From: Variovorax sp. N23
Lineage (GTDB): Bacteria > Pseudomonadota > Gammaproteobacteria > Burkholderiales > Burkholderiaceae_C
Assembly (NCBI RefSeq): GCF_025486315.1
Contig: NZ_JAOOPY010000015.1
Coordinates: 1-64,000, forward strand
Reading direction: 5' to 3'
Length of the DNA: 64,000 nt
The translations under genes were made by a program, and so were the position numbers. Under the pieces are notes generated by a model that searched no databases, was not told the origin of the DNA, and was given only the letters and a program-made list of their open reading frames with translations. Below, one piece after another: positions 45,329-52,948 of the stretch (within the stretch, counting starts at the first letter, position 1; the number at the start of each line of letters is the position of its first letter).

Positions 45329-45691
45329 ATGAATGCAACACGTTCTTCCGTCTCCAAGACCAGCCTCGACGTCACCGAACGGCTGGCCCAGCTTCTCGAA
45401 CGGCTGGAGCACAGCCCCGTGCCGGTCGGTGCCGACCAGTACCGCTCGGTGGTGGTGCACCTGGTGAACGAGTTCGGCGATGTAGCGCCCGGCGACGCGC
45501 TGGGCCGCCTGCTGGACAGCTACCCGGCCGCGGCGCAGGTCTACGAGAACCTCCAGTACGCGCACGCCGGCCTGTGCCGTTCCGGCCTGGACGCCGCCAT
45601 GGCCGCCGAACTGCGCGCCAAGGAGGCGATCGCCCGCGCCATGGCCGGCCCCGCGCCCCGCACACCGGATGCCGCCGATGTCCAAGCCTGA
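45329..45691 (+). CDS. Small hypothetical protein
   Basis: A 120-residue soluble protein, unrecognised. It is predicted helical (VTERLAQLLERLEH, YRSVVVHLVNEFGD, AVYENLQYAHAGLC-like stretches). No metal or catalytic motif stands out. The start at 45329 (MNATRSSV) is uncertain because two other in-frame ATGs lie just before it. Its last 14 bases overlap the next small gene, which suggests co-translation. Confidence 0.6.
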   Translation: MNATRSSVSKTSLDVTERLAQLLERLEHSPVPVGADQYRSVVVHLVNEFGDVAPGDALGRLLDSYPAAAQVYENLQYAHAGLCRSGLDAAMAAELRAKEAIARAMAGPAPRTPDAADVQA

Positions 45692-45911
45692 TACCAAGAC
45701 CGCGGTCGTGGCCGACGGCCTGCGCTACAAGTCCAAGCCCTCGGGTTCGCCGTTCCGCGCATCGGCCTCGTTCAGCGGCGCCACCATGTCCTGCTTCATG
45801 TGCGGCAAGCACCGTCTTCGCTCGCAGATGCGCACCCGACAGGTGCTTGGCAAGTCCCAGAGCGTCTGCGCACCCACCTGCAAGGCGCTGGACGAACAGG
45901 TCGAGGGCTGA
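45678..45911 (+). CDS. Small four-cysteine protein, zinc-ribbon-like
   Basis: The 77-residue protein has two cysteine pairs, SCFMCGKHR and SVCAPTCKALDE, 23 residues apart, set in a basic sequence. This spacing could hold a zinc ion. No family is recognised. It begins inside the end of the previous gene, and an AT-rich region with inverted repeats follows, so it probably ends the unit. Confidence 0.6.
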   Translation: MSKPDTKTAVVADGLRYKSKPSGSPFRASASFSGATMSCFMCGKHRLRSQMRTRQVLGKSQSVCAPTCKALDEQVEG

Positions 45912-45957
45912 AGCCCCAGCCCGGGCGTCCCGAAGTCGCCCGGAATGTGTGGCGTGT

Positions 45958-46050
45958 AATTCAAACGTGTACTTGAATTTCCCGGCGTGGTGAGTTGAAA
46001 TTCTGTCAAGAATTGAAAACGAAGCGGGTGCAAAAATTGCATTTGTCATT
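45958..46050. promoter_or_regulatory. AT-rich control region with inverted repeats
   Basis: AATTCAA (45958-45964) and TTGAATT (45973-45979) are perfect inverted arms around an eight-base spacer. About 30 bases on, AATTCT-GTCA-AGAATT is a second perfect inverted repeat, and a TGCAAAAATTGCA palindrome follows. Such AT-rich palindromes in a GC-rich genome suggest regulator sites upstream of the gene at 46132. Confidence 0.4.
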
Positions 46051-46131
46051 CAATTCCTGATCGAAGGGCCTCCCGTGGTTGCGAACCGTGCATTTCTCTG
46101 ATTTCCAGGCCCGGCAGCAAGGAGGATCACC

Positions 46132-46704
46132 ATGAGCACCGTGCGCCACGTCGTCATGCAGGTCGTCAAGCGCTCCGGCGGGGCGACGCACCATGTCGGC
46201 TTCACCATCGACGACCATTTCGTGGAACGGCTGCGCCAGCTCCGCTCGCTGGTGCCGCAGCTCACGACACTGAACAAGCAGCGCGACCTCGTCATCGACA
46301 AGGTGCGCGTGCGGCTGCCCAACGCCGTCTGGCGCTCCGGCGCGCAGGTCGAGGAGCAGATCGAAGGCTCCTGCATCGTCATCGCCAGCGAAGGCTTCTT
46401 CAGCTGCGGCGGTCGCGATCGCCGCACCAAGGAAAAGCTGGTCACCTACGCCTTTCCGATCGCGCGTCTGAGCGAACTGCACGCCGAGCGCCCGGCCGGC
46501 GAGACGCTCTACATCCGCGACGGCGTGTTCACCAACGACGAGCCGGCCGATTCACCGGCCGGCCGCTGGGTCGCCTCGCTGCACGAACTCGACGAAATGC
46601 GCGTGCCGGATGTCCCCTCCGACTTCGACACGCTGCAGGGCCTGCCGCCGCTGCGCGCCGAGCCAGGCGGCCACGTCGCCACCGGCAGCTTCCGGCTCAA
46701 CTGA
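46132..46704 (+). CDS. Hypothetical protein
   Basis: This 190-residue protein is not recognised. It begins MSTVRHVVMQVVKRSGGATH, has a mixed alpha/beta character, a SCIVIASEGFFSCGGRDRRT loop with two cysteines, and a hydrophilic C-terminal third. There is no signal peptide or membrane segment. AAGGAGGATCACC is a strong ribosome site. The upstream AT-rich palindromes suggest regulated expression. Confidence 0.7.
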   Translation: MSTVRHVVMQVVKRSGGATHHVGFTIDDHFVERLRQLRSLVPQLTTLNKQRDLVIDKVRVRLPNAVWRSGAQVEEQIEGSCIVIASEGFFSCGGRDRRTKEKLVTYAFPIARLSELHAERPAGETLYIRDGVFTNDEPADSPAGRWVASLHELDEMRVPDVPSDFDTLQGLPPLRAEPGGHVATGSFRLN

Positions 46705-46785
46705 CGGCCGCGCTTCCTCTCCAGTAGACTGCGCGCCCTGAAGACCGGCGCGACCTCCGCGTCGGCGACGGAGACATCCCTGGAC

Positions 46786-47778
46786 ATGAACCGCAAAACC
46801 CTGCTCTCGCTGCTGGCCTGCTCGGCCTTCTCTGCACTCGCCTTCGGGCCCCATCTGGCCCACGCCCAGCCCGCGGCCTACCCCAGCAAGCCGATCCGCC
46901 TGATCGTGCCGTTCCCGCCGGGCGGTGGCACGGACATCCTGTCGCGCATCATCGGCACGCGCCTGACCGAGGCGAACAAGTGGACCGTGGTGGTCGACAA
47001 CAAGCCCGGTGCCGGCGGCACCATCGGCATCACCGAGGCGGTGCGCATGCCGGCCACCGGCTACGAGATGGTGATGGGCCAGAAGGACAACCTCGCCGTC
47101 GCCCCCTGGCTCTACAAGAGCCTGAGCTACGACCCGTCGAAGGACCTGACGGCCGTGGCGCTGGTGGCCGAATCGCCGCTGGTGATCGTCACCGCCGCCA
47201 ATTCGCCGTTCAGGAACATGGCCGACGTGATCGCTGCCGCCAAGGCCGCGCCGGACACCATCACCTACGGCAGCCCGGGCAACGGCACGACCATCCACCT
47301 GGCCGGCGAGATGTTCAAGATGGCGGCCGGCATCAAGATCACGCACGTGCCGTACAAGGGCTCGAACCCGGCGGTGATCGACACGATGAGCGGTCAGGTG
47401 GCGATGATGGTGTCGTCCATTCCCTCGGCCATCGCGCAGATCAAGGCCGGCAAGCTGCGCGCCCTGGCCGTGACCTCGGCCAAGCGCAGCGTCAGCCTGC
47501 CCGACGTGCCGACCGTCGCCGAATCGACCGCGCTGAAGGACTTCGACGTGAGCTCCTGGTACGGCGTCTTCATGCCGGCCAACGCGCCGAAGGACGTGGT
47601 CGCGACCATGAACGCGGCCATCAACAGGCAGCTGGCGCTGCCGGAAGTCAAGGAAGCCATCCATGCCCAGGGCGCCGAGCCGCGGCCGATGACGCCAGCC
47701 GCCTTCGCCGCGCTGGTGAAGGCCGACCACGCCAAGTGGGAGGGCATCGTCGCCGCGTCCGGCGTGAAAGTCGAGTGA
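46786..47778 (+). CDS. Bug/TctC-family periplasmic solute receptor
   Basis: The 330-residue protein has a signal peptide (to about AHAQPAA) and the Bug fold: YPSKPIRLIVPFPPGGGTDILSRIIG, the DNKPGAGGTIG loop, and HVPYKGSNPAVIDTMSGQVAMM. Bug proteins bind dicarboxylates, amino acids or aromatic acids in the periplasm. Members are very numerous in Burkholderiales and most, as here, stand without the TctA/TctB membrane genes. The ligand is unknown. Confidence 0.93.
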   Translation: MNRKTLLSLLACSAFSALAFGPHLAHAQPAAYPSKPIRLIVPFPPGGGTDILSRIIGTRLTEANKWTVVVDNKPGAGGTIGITEAVRMPATGYEMVMGQKDNLAVAPWLYKSLSYDPSKDLTAVALVAESPLVIVTAANSPFRNMADVIAAAKAAPDTITYGSPGNGTTIHLAGEMFKMAAGIKITHVPYKGSNPAVIDTMSGQVAMMVSSIPSAIAQIKAGKLRALAVTSAKRSVSLPDVPTVAESTALKDFDVSSWYGVFMPANAPKDVVATMNAAINRQLALPEVKEAIHAQGAEPRPMTPAAFAALVKADHAKWEGIVAASGVKVE

Positions 47779-47824
47779 AGGTGAGGGCCGCCTGGCGGAT
47801 GCGCGCGCTGCCGTCGGTCGCCTG

Positions 47825-48604
47825 ATGGGACAGGCCTTCGCGTCGCTCTCGGCCGTGCAGGTCATGGGGTGGGGCCTGGCCTTCTTCGGCAGTCTGTACC
47901 TCGGCTTCGGCACCATCACCTGGTTGCTCACGCAGCGGGTGCTGCCGGCGTTGGGCATCGGGCGGGTGCTCGATCCGCGGCCCGTGCGCGCCGAGCAATG
48001 GCGGCGGGAGTTCGCGCAGTCTGCGTGCTCCGTGCTGATCTTCGGGCTCGGCATGGTATTTCCCTGGGGTCTGCTGCAACTTGGCTGGGCCCAACTCGCG
48101 GCGGATGCCAGTGGCTGGCGCATCGCCGCCGAGATCGTCGTTCTGGCGATCTGGAACGATGTGCATTTCTGGATCAACCATCGCCTGCTGCACAGCAAGG
48201 TATTGCGGCGCTTCCACGGGCCGCACCACCGATCGGTGGTCACCACGCCGTTCTCCACCTACAGCTTTCACCCCGTCGAGGCGCTGATGCTGGGCAACGT
48301 GATCCTCTGGCCGATGCTGGTGCACGACTTCAGCTTCTGGTCGCTCGCGTCGGTGCCGGTGTTCAGCCTGTTCTTCAATTGCATCGGCCACGCCAACTAC
48401 GATTTCGTCACGGGCGTGTCATACGGCCACTGGTTCGCGGCCAGTCGTCGACACCATCTGCACCATGCCGCGCACGCCGGCAACTACGGCTTCCAGTTCA
48501 CCTTCATGGACCGGCTCTTCGGCACGCGGCTGGCGGCCGATGCCGCCGACGCGCAGCTCGATGCCTTCCGGCGCAGGCAGGCCGCGCACGGGCTCGGTGC
48601 CTGA
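47825..48604 (+). CDS. Fatty acid hydroxylase/sterol desaturase superfamily protein
   Basis: The 259-residue membrane protein has four hydrophobic segments and the eight-histidine diiron pattern of the superfamily: HFWINH, RRFHGPHH, then HANYD and RRHHLHH. Such enzymes hydroxylate or desaturate lipids at the membrane using oxygen. Substrate is not predictable; the adjacent desaturase and KAS-III-like genes suggest a fatty-acyl or alkyl chain. It opens a four-gene run with gaps of 10, 7 and 1 bases. Confidence 0.88.
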   Translation: MGQAFASLSAVQVMGWGLAFFGSLYLGFGTITWLLTQRVLPALGIGRVLDPRPVRAEQWRREFAQSACSVLIFGLGMVFPWGLLQLGWAQLAADASGWRIAAEIVVLAIWNDVHFWINHRLLHSKVLRRFHGPHHRSVVTTPFSTYSFHPVEALMLGNVILWPMLVHDFSFWSLASVPVFSLFFNCIGHANYDFVTGVSYGHWFAASRRHHLHHAAHAGNYGFQFTFMDRLFGTRLAADAADAQLDAFRRRQAAHGLGA

Positions 48605-48614
48605 GCGGCGGCGC

Positions 48615-49532
48615 ATGCCTCGATTGCCCCGATTGCGACATCCGCGCGACTGGCAGAGCTTGGCGTACCTCGTGGCGTTGCCGGCGCTCGCCGCGTGGCA
48701 ATGGGTCCACGGCTTCCGGTGGCCGCTGTATGGGCTGATGCTGTTCCTCACGCTGGGCATCGGCGTGATCCACCACAACCACACGCATCGGCGCCTGTGG
48801 CGCGGGCGTCGAGCCAACCGGCTGACCGACTTCGCCATCACGCTGTTGCAGGGCCACCCGACCTTCGTGTTCTGGCCGACGCATGTGGCCAATCACCATC
48901 GGTACCGGCACGGCGAGAAGGATGTGGCGCGCACCTACCGATTTCGCGGCGGTGACACCAACCACCTGAGCGGCTATCTGCTGCATCCGCTGCAGGCCGT
49001 GTGCGTGCTGTACCCGACCATCCTGGTCTGGCTCGCCGCCTTGCGCCGGCGTTCGCCCGGCGCATTCCGCTACTGCCTGGCGCAGTACGGCCTGTGGCTG
49101 GGCGCGTGGGCGCTGCTGCTGGCGATCGACTGGCGCCGCGCGCTTGTCTTCGTCATCGTCCCGCAGCTGCATGGTCTGCACTGGCTGCTGGCCACCAACT
49201 ACCTGCAGCATGCCCATGCCGATGGTCGCGCGGGGGCGCGTGGCGATACCCCCGGGAGCGCGCTGAACTACGCGCGCAACTTCGAAGGGCTGGTGAACCC
49301 CTTGCTGTTCAACATCGGGCTTCACACCGCACACCACGAAAACCCGCATGCCCATTGGTCCGAACTCACCCGTCTGCACCGCGCGCACTACCGCGCCCGC
49401 GTGGCGCCCGCACTCAACGAAGGCGGCCTCGTGCCTTACATGCTGCGTGTCTTCGTCCTCGGCACCGTGGTGCCGCGGTTCCGAAGCCGTGCGCTGATGC
49501 CATCGATGTCCGTCGACCCGTCCCACCACTGA
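48615..49532 (+). CDS. Membrane fatty acid desaturase
   Basis: The 305-residue protein has the three histidine boxes of acyl-lipid desaturases: HHNHTHRR, HVANHHRYRH and HTAHHENPH, between four to six membrane segments. It should introduce a double bond into a fatty-acyl chain with oxygen and a reductant. The ATG at 48615 is one option; an in-frame GTG at 48597 would overlap the hydroxylase gene by eight bases. It is the second gene of the lipid cluster. Confidence 0.88.
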   Translation: MPRLPRLRHPRDWQSLAYLVALPALAAWQWVHGFRWPLYGLMLFLTLGIGVIHHNHTHRRLWRGRRANRLTDFAITLLQGHPTFVFWPTHVANHHRYRHGEKDVARTYRFRGGDTNHLSGYLLHPLQAVCVLYPTILVWLAALRRRSPGAFRYCLAQYGLWLGAWALLLAIDWRRALVFVIVPQLHGLHWLLATNYLQHAHADGRAGARGDTPGSALNYARNFEGLVNPLLFNIGLHTAHHENPHAHWSELTRLHRAHYRARVAPALNEGGLVPYMLRVFVLGTVVPRFRSRALMPSMSVDPSHH

Positions 49533-49539
49533 AGCCACC

Positions 49540-51450
49540 ATGCCCGTTCCCTTTCAACGCGTGTACCTCCAGAGCGCCGGCGCCTTCCTGCCGGGCGCGC
49601 CCGTGAACAACGCGCAGATGGACGACTACATCGCACCGCTCAACCGCCTGTCGCAGCGCATCAAACGGCGCATCCTGGCCGAGAACGGCATCCGTGAGCG
49701 CTACTACGCAATCGACGCCGAAGGCCGCACGGTGTTCAGCAACGCGCAGCTCGCGGCCGCTGCCATCCGCGACTGCCTCGTGCGCGGCGGGGCCGAGCTG
49801 TCGCAGGTGTCGATGCTGGCGAGCGGTTCGTCGGGCGGCGACACGCTGATGCCCGGCTTCGCCAACATGATCCAGGGCGAACTCGCCGCGCCGCCGATGG
49901 AGACGCTGTCGGTGCACGGCATCTGCGCGGCCGGCGTCGGGGCGATCCAGGCCGCGGCGCAGGGCATCGAGCTCGGCGCACACCGTTCCGCGCTGGCGGT
50001 GGCGAGCGAGATGCCGTCGCGGCTCTTCAAACGCTCGCGCTTTGCAGCCCGCGGCTACGAAGCCGATTTCGACTCGCACTTCCTGCGTTGGATGCTGTCG
50101 GACGGCGCCGGCGCCCTGCTGCTGTCGGACGGGGCGGCGCTGGCCGGCGGTCACGGGCTGCAGCTGAAGCTCAAGTGGGTGCACCAGCGCGCGTTCTCCG
50201 GCGACTACCCGGTCTGCATGCAGCTCGGGCTCACCGAAGACCGCGAACGCGGTCACCTCGACTTCGGCTCCTGGGCCGAGGCGGAGGCGGCCGGCGCGCT
50301 GTCGCTGCGGCAGGACATCCGGCTGCTGCCGCACCTGTTCGACATCGGCATCCACGAGTACGCGCAGCTGGTGAAGGACGGCTGGGTCGAGCCGGCGCGC
50401 GTCGACCATTTCCTGTGCCACTACTCGTCGGAGAAATTCATTCCGGTGGTGGAGGACCTGATGGCCAAGGCCGGCCTCTCCATCCCGCGCGAGCGTTGGT
50501 ACAGCAACCTTGCGTGGCGAGGCAACACCGGCGCGGCCTCGATCCTGATCATGCTGTCGGAGTTTCTGCAGACCCGCACATTGAAGCCCGGCGAGCAGAT
50601 CTTCTGCTACGTGCCGGAGTCGGGCCGCTTCATGGCGGCGTACCTGCTGCTGGAGGTGGAGTCGGCCGACGCGGCGCCGCAGCGCGCGGCCGAGCCGCAG
50701 GGCAGGGCGTCGCCGGCCGCGGCCGCCATGGAAGACGAGGTCATCGCGCCACCGCACGACCCGGCCGCCGCGCCCGATGGCCTGCGTGATCTCCTCACCG
50801 AACTGGCCTCGATCTGGCACGACTACCGCTCGCAGGTCTGGCGCACGCCACTGGTGCGGCAGATCCGCGCGCGCCGCTTCGCTGTGCCCGACTACCTGAA
50901 CTGGATGGCACAGTGGGTGCCGCAGGTGCGCGAGGGCAGTCTGTGGATGCGCGAGGGCGCGGCGTCGCTCACCGGCGACTACCAGGCGCTGGCCGCGCTG
51001 ATCGACGTGCATGCCGGCGAGGAGCAGAACGACTTCCAGATCCTGTTCGACGACTACCGCCAGGCCGGCGGCACGGTGAGCGACATCGCCGACTTGCGCC
51101 GCAACCCCGGCGGCGAGGCGCTCAACGCCTACCTGCACGGGCTGGCCGCGACGACCAACCCGATCGGCCTGCTCGGCGCCATCTACATCATCGAGGGTAC
51201 GGGCCAGCGCATCGTGCCGGCCCTGCTGCCGCTGCTGAAGGCGTCGCTCAAATTGCCGCCGCAGGTGTTCCGCTTCCTCGAGTACCACGGCCACAACGAC
51301 GTGCATCACCTGAATCGCTGGCTGATGGCCGTCGAGATGGTGGTGGCGCTCGACACCGACGGCCGCGCACAGCGCCAGATTATCGAGACCGCACGCCACA
51401 CGGCGGCGCTCTACCTGATGCAGTTTCAGCACATCACCGAAAGCCGATGA
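49540..51450 (+). CDS. Beta-ketoacyl-ACP synthase III fused to a heme-oxygenase-like diiron oxidase
   Basis: The 636-residue protein has two enzymes in one chain. Residues 1 to about 375 are a KAS III-like thiolase fold with the catalytic triad Cys129 (HGICAAG), His294 (CHYSSEKF) and Asn329 (GNTGAAS). A Pro/Ala-rich linker (about 375-412) leads to an all-helical domain of the heme-oxygenase-like (CADD/UndA) type, about 415-636. Candidate metal ligands are Glu552 (IYIIEGTG) and His583, Asp587 and His590 in the HxxxDxxH pattern; in the first helix His491 and Asp498 take the place of the usual Glu and His. The KAS part would join an acyl chain to a carbon unit and the oxidase could cleave or oxidise the product. 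Neighbouring lipid oxidases support a pathway for a modified lipid or hydrocarbon. Confidence 0.85.
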   Translation: MPVPFQRVYLQSAGAFLPGAPVNNAQMDDYIAPLNRLSQRIKRRILAENGIRERYYAIDAEGRTVFSNAQLAAAAIRDCLVRGGAELSQVSMLASGSSGGDTLMPGFANMIQGELAAPPMETLSVHGICAAGVGAIQAAAQGIELGAHRSALAVASEMPSRLFKRSRFAARGYEADFDSHFLRWMLSDGAGALLLSDGAALAGGHGLQLKLKWVHQRAFSGDYPVCMQLGLTEDRERGHLDFGSWAEAEAAGALSLRQDIRLLPHLFDIGIHEYAQLVKDGWVEPARVDHFLCHYSSEKFIPVVEDLMAKAGLSIPRERWYSNLAWRGNTGAASILIMLSEFLQTRTLKPGEQIFCYVPESGRFMAAYLLLEVESADAAPQRAAEPQGRASPAAAAMEDEVIAPPHDPAAAPDGLRDLLTELASIWHDYRSQVWRTPLVRQIRARRFAVPDYLNWMAQWVPQVREGSLWMREGAASLTGDYQALAALIDVHAGEEQNDFQILFDDYRQAGGTVSDIADLRRNPGGEALNAYLHGLAATTNPIGLLGAIYIIEGTGQRIVPALLPLLKASLKLPPQVFRFLEYHGHNDVHHLNRWLMAVEMVVALDTDGRAQRQIIETARHTAALYLMQFQHITESR

Positions 51451-51451
51451 C

Positions 51452-52369
51452 ATGAGCCGACACCCGACGCCCGACTTTCTGGCGAAGCCGCACGACGAAC
51501 GCGACCCGAGCCCCTGGCTCGCGCTCTACCTCGACCGGAGCACGCCGCTGCCGGACGACGTCAAGGCAGCCTGGCTCACCGATTCCAGCTCGGCCTCGCG
51601 CCAGTTCCTGCTGCCTTTCCTGCGGCCGCTGGCGCGCAGCTTCATCATCCTGTTCCAGGTGATCAAGGTGTTCGTGCCGCGCAATTGGTCGCACTCGGGG
51701 TTGTTGCACCGTTTTCTGGCGTGGGGGTTGCAGCACTTCGTGTCGCCCGAGGCCAACTGGCTGATCCTGCGGCACTTCCACCTGGGGTCGCAGGTGCTGG
51801 CCTTCATCGGTGCCAACTCGCCCGCGCCGGTGGGCACCAGCCCGCTCGCGCCGATGACCATCGCCGCGCTCAAGGACGACCTGTTCCTCAAGCACGACCT
51901 GAACCTCTTCAACTTCGTGATCCGCCTGAACAAGGCACTGCGCGAGCAGGGGCTGGAACTGTGCAAGCCCGAGCGCGTCGACTTCTCGATGATCCGCGAC
52001 CCGGGCCTGAAACTGGAGGACATGCCGCACGGCAAGCTCAACGTCATGGATTTGCAGAGCGCGATCGAGTTGTTCACGCCGCTCTACCAGTTGATGCTCA
52101 CCGACAACGATTTCTGGCGCGCGGCCAATTCGCTGCAGCTCGACGAAACCATCGGCATCTACACCGCGACGCTGCTGGCGGCGCCGGAGCACCTGGTGCT
52201 GGTGAACAACAAGCATCCGCTGGTGCCGCTGTCGACGCTGCGCGCCGGGCACCGGCTGGTGATCCACGGCCTGTCGACCGAGATGCTGCACAGCCTGCTC
52301 GACCGCTTCCGTCGGGCCCAAGCCGAGGGGACGCCCGTCAACACGACCTCGGGGCCCACCACGGCGTGA
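51452..52369 (+). CDS. Hypothetical protein of the lipid cluster
   Basis: The 305-residue protein is not assigned to a named function. It is probably membrane-associated: a hydrophobic segment near residues 58-75 (LARSFIILFQVIKVFV) is followed by SGLLHRFLAWGLQHFVSPEANWLILRHFHLGSQVL. Histidines recur (LRHFHLGS, LKHDLNLFNF, HPLVPL), so metal binding is possible. It starts one base after the stop of the KAS-oxidase gene, so the four genes must act together. A convergent peroxiredoxin gene ends right after it. Confidence 0.75.
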   Translation: MSRHPTPDFLAKPHDERDPSPWLALYLDRSTPLPDDVKAAWLTDSSSASRQFLLPFLRPLARSFIILFQVIKVFVPRNWSHSGLLHRFLAWGLQHFVSPEANWLILRHFHLGSQVLAFIGANSPAPVGTSPLAPMTIAALKDDLFLKHDLNLFNFVIRLNKALREQGLELCKPERVDFSMIRDPGLKLEDMPHGKLNVMDLQSAIELFTPLYQLMLTDNDFWRAANSLQLDETIGIYTATLLAAPEHLVLVNNKHPLVPLSTLRAGHRLVIHGLSTEMLHSLLDRFRRAQAEGTPVNTTSGPTTA

Positions 52370-52372
52370 ACG

Positions 52373-52927
52373 TCACTTCTGGGCGGACGGAAGTTCCTTC
52401 ACCGCGGCCAGCACCTTCTCGACGTGCTTGGCCGGGTTCAGGCTTTGGTAGTAGAAGGCAATCGCTCCTGTGGGAGAGATCACGTAGGAGATGCGGTTGG
52501 CATACTCGGGGCGGGTCTGCATCAGCGCGTCGAAGGACTTGCTGATGGCCCGGGTTTCATCCGACGCCACCGGAAACTTGCCCTGGCAGGACTGGCTGGA
52601 AAACTTGGCGAGGGTCTCGGGGTCGTCGGTGGACACGCCGATCACGCTGGCGCCGACCGCCTTGAAGTCCTCGATGGCTTCGGCGAAGGCATGGGCTTCG
52701 ATGGAGCAGCCGGTCGAGAAGGCCGCGGGGAAGAAGTACAGCACCACCGGCCCCTTCTTCAGTGCGTCGCCCAGCGAGTAGGTGAAGGGCTTGCCATCGA
52801 GCGCCGCGGGGGCGCTGAACTTCGGCGCGGGCTCGCCGATGTCGAGCGCGGCAGCCGCTGGCAGGGAGACCCCCAGACAGAGCATCATCAGCGGTACGGC
52901 AAACCGTGTCGAAGCAGCCAGCAACAT
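52373..52927 (-). CDS. Exported peroxiredoxin (AhpC/TSA family)
   Basis: The 184-residue protein has a signal peptide (FAVPLMMLCLGVSLPAAAA) and a BCP-like peroxiredoxin domain: VVLYFFPAAFSTGCSIEAHAF with the peroxidatic Cys, and VIGVSTDDPETLAKF. A second cysteine in SSQSCQGKF may be the resolving one. It reduces peroxides in the periplasm. Two starts are possible: ATG at 52927, preceded by GGGGA, or TTG at 52942. It is divergent from the phospholipase D gene at 52949. Confidence 0.88.
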   Translation of the reverse strand: MLLAASTRFAVPLMMLCLGVSLPAAAALDIGEPAPKFSAPAALDGKPFTYSLGDALKKGPVVLYFFPAAFSTGCSIEAHAFAEAIEDFKAVGASVIGVSTDDPETLAKFSSQSCQGKFPVASDETRAISKSFDALMQTRPEYANRISYVISPTGAIAFYYQSLNPAKHVEKVLAAVKELPSAQK

Positions 52928-52948
52928 GTTCTCGATCCCCAAAAAACA

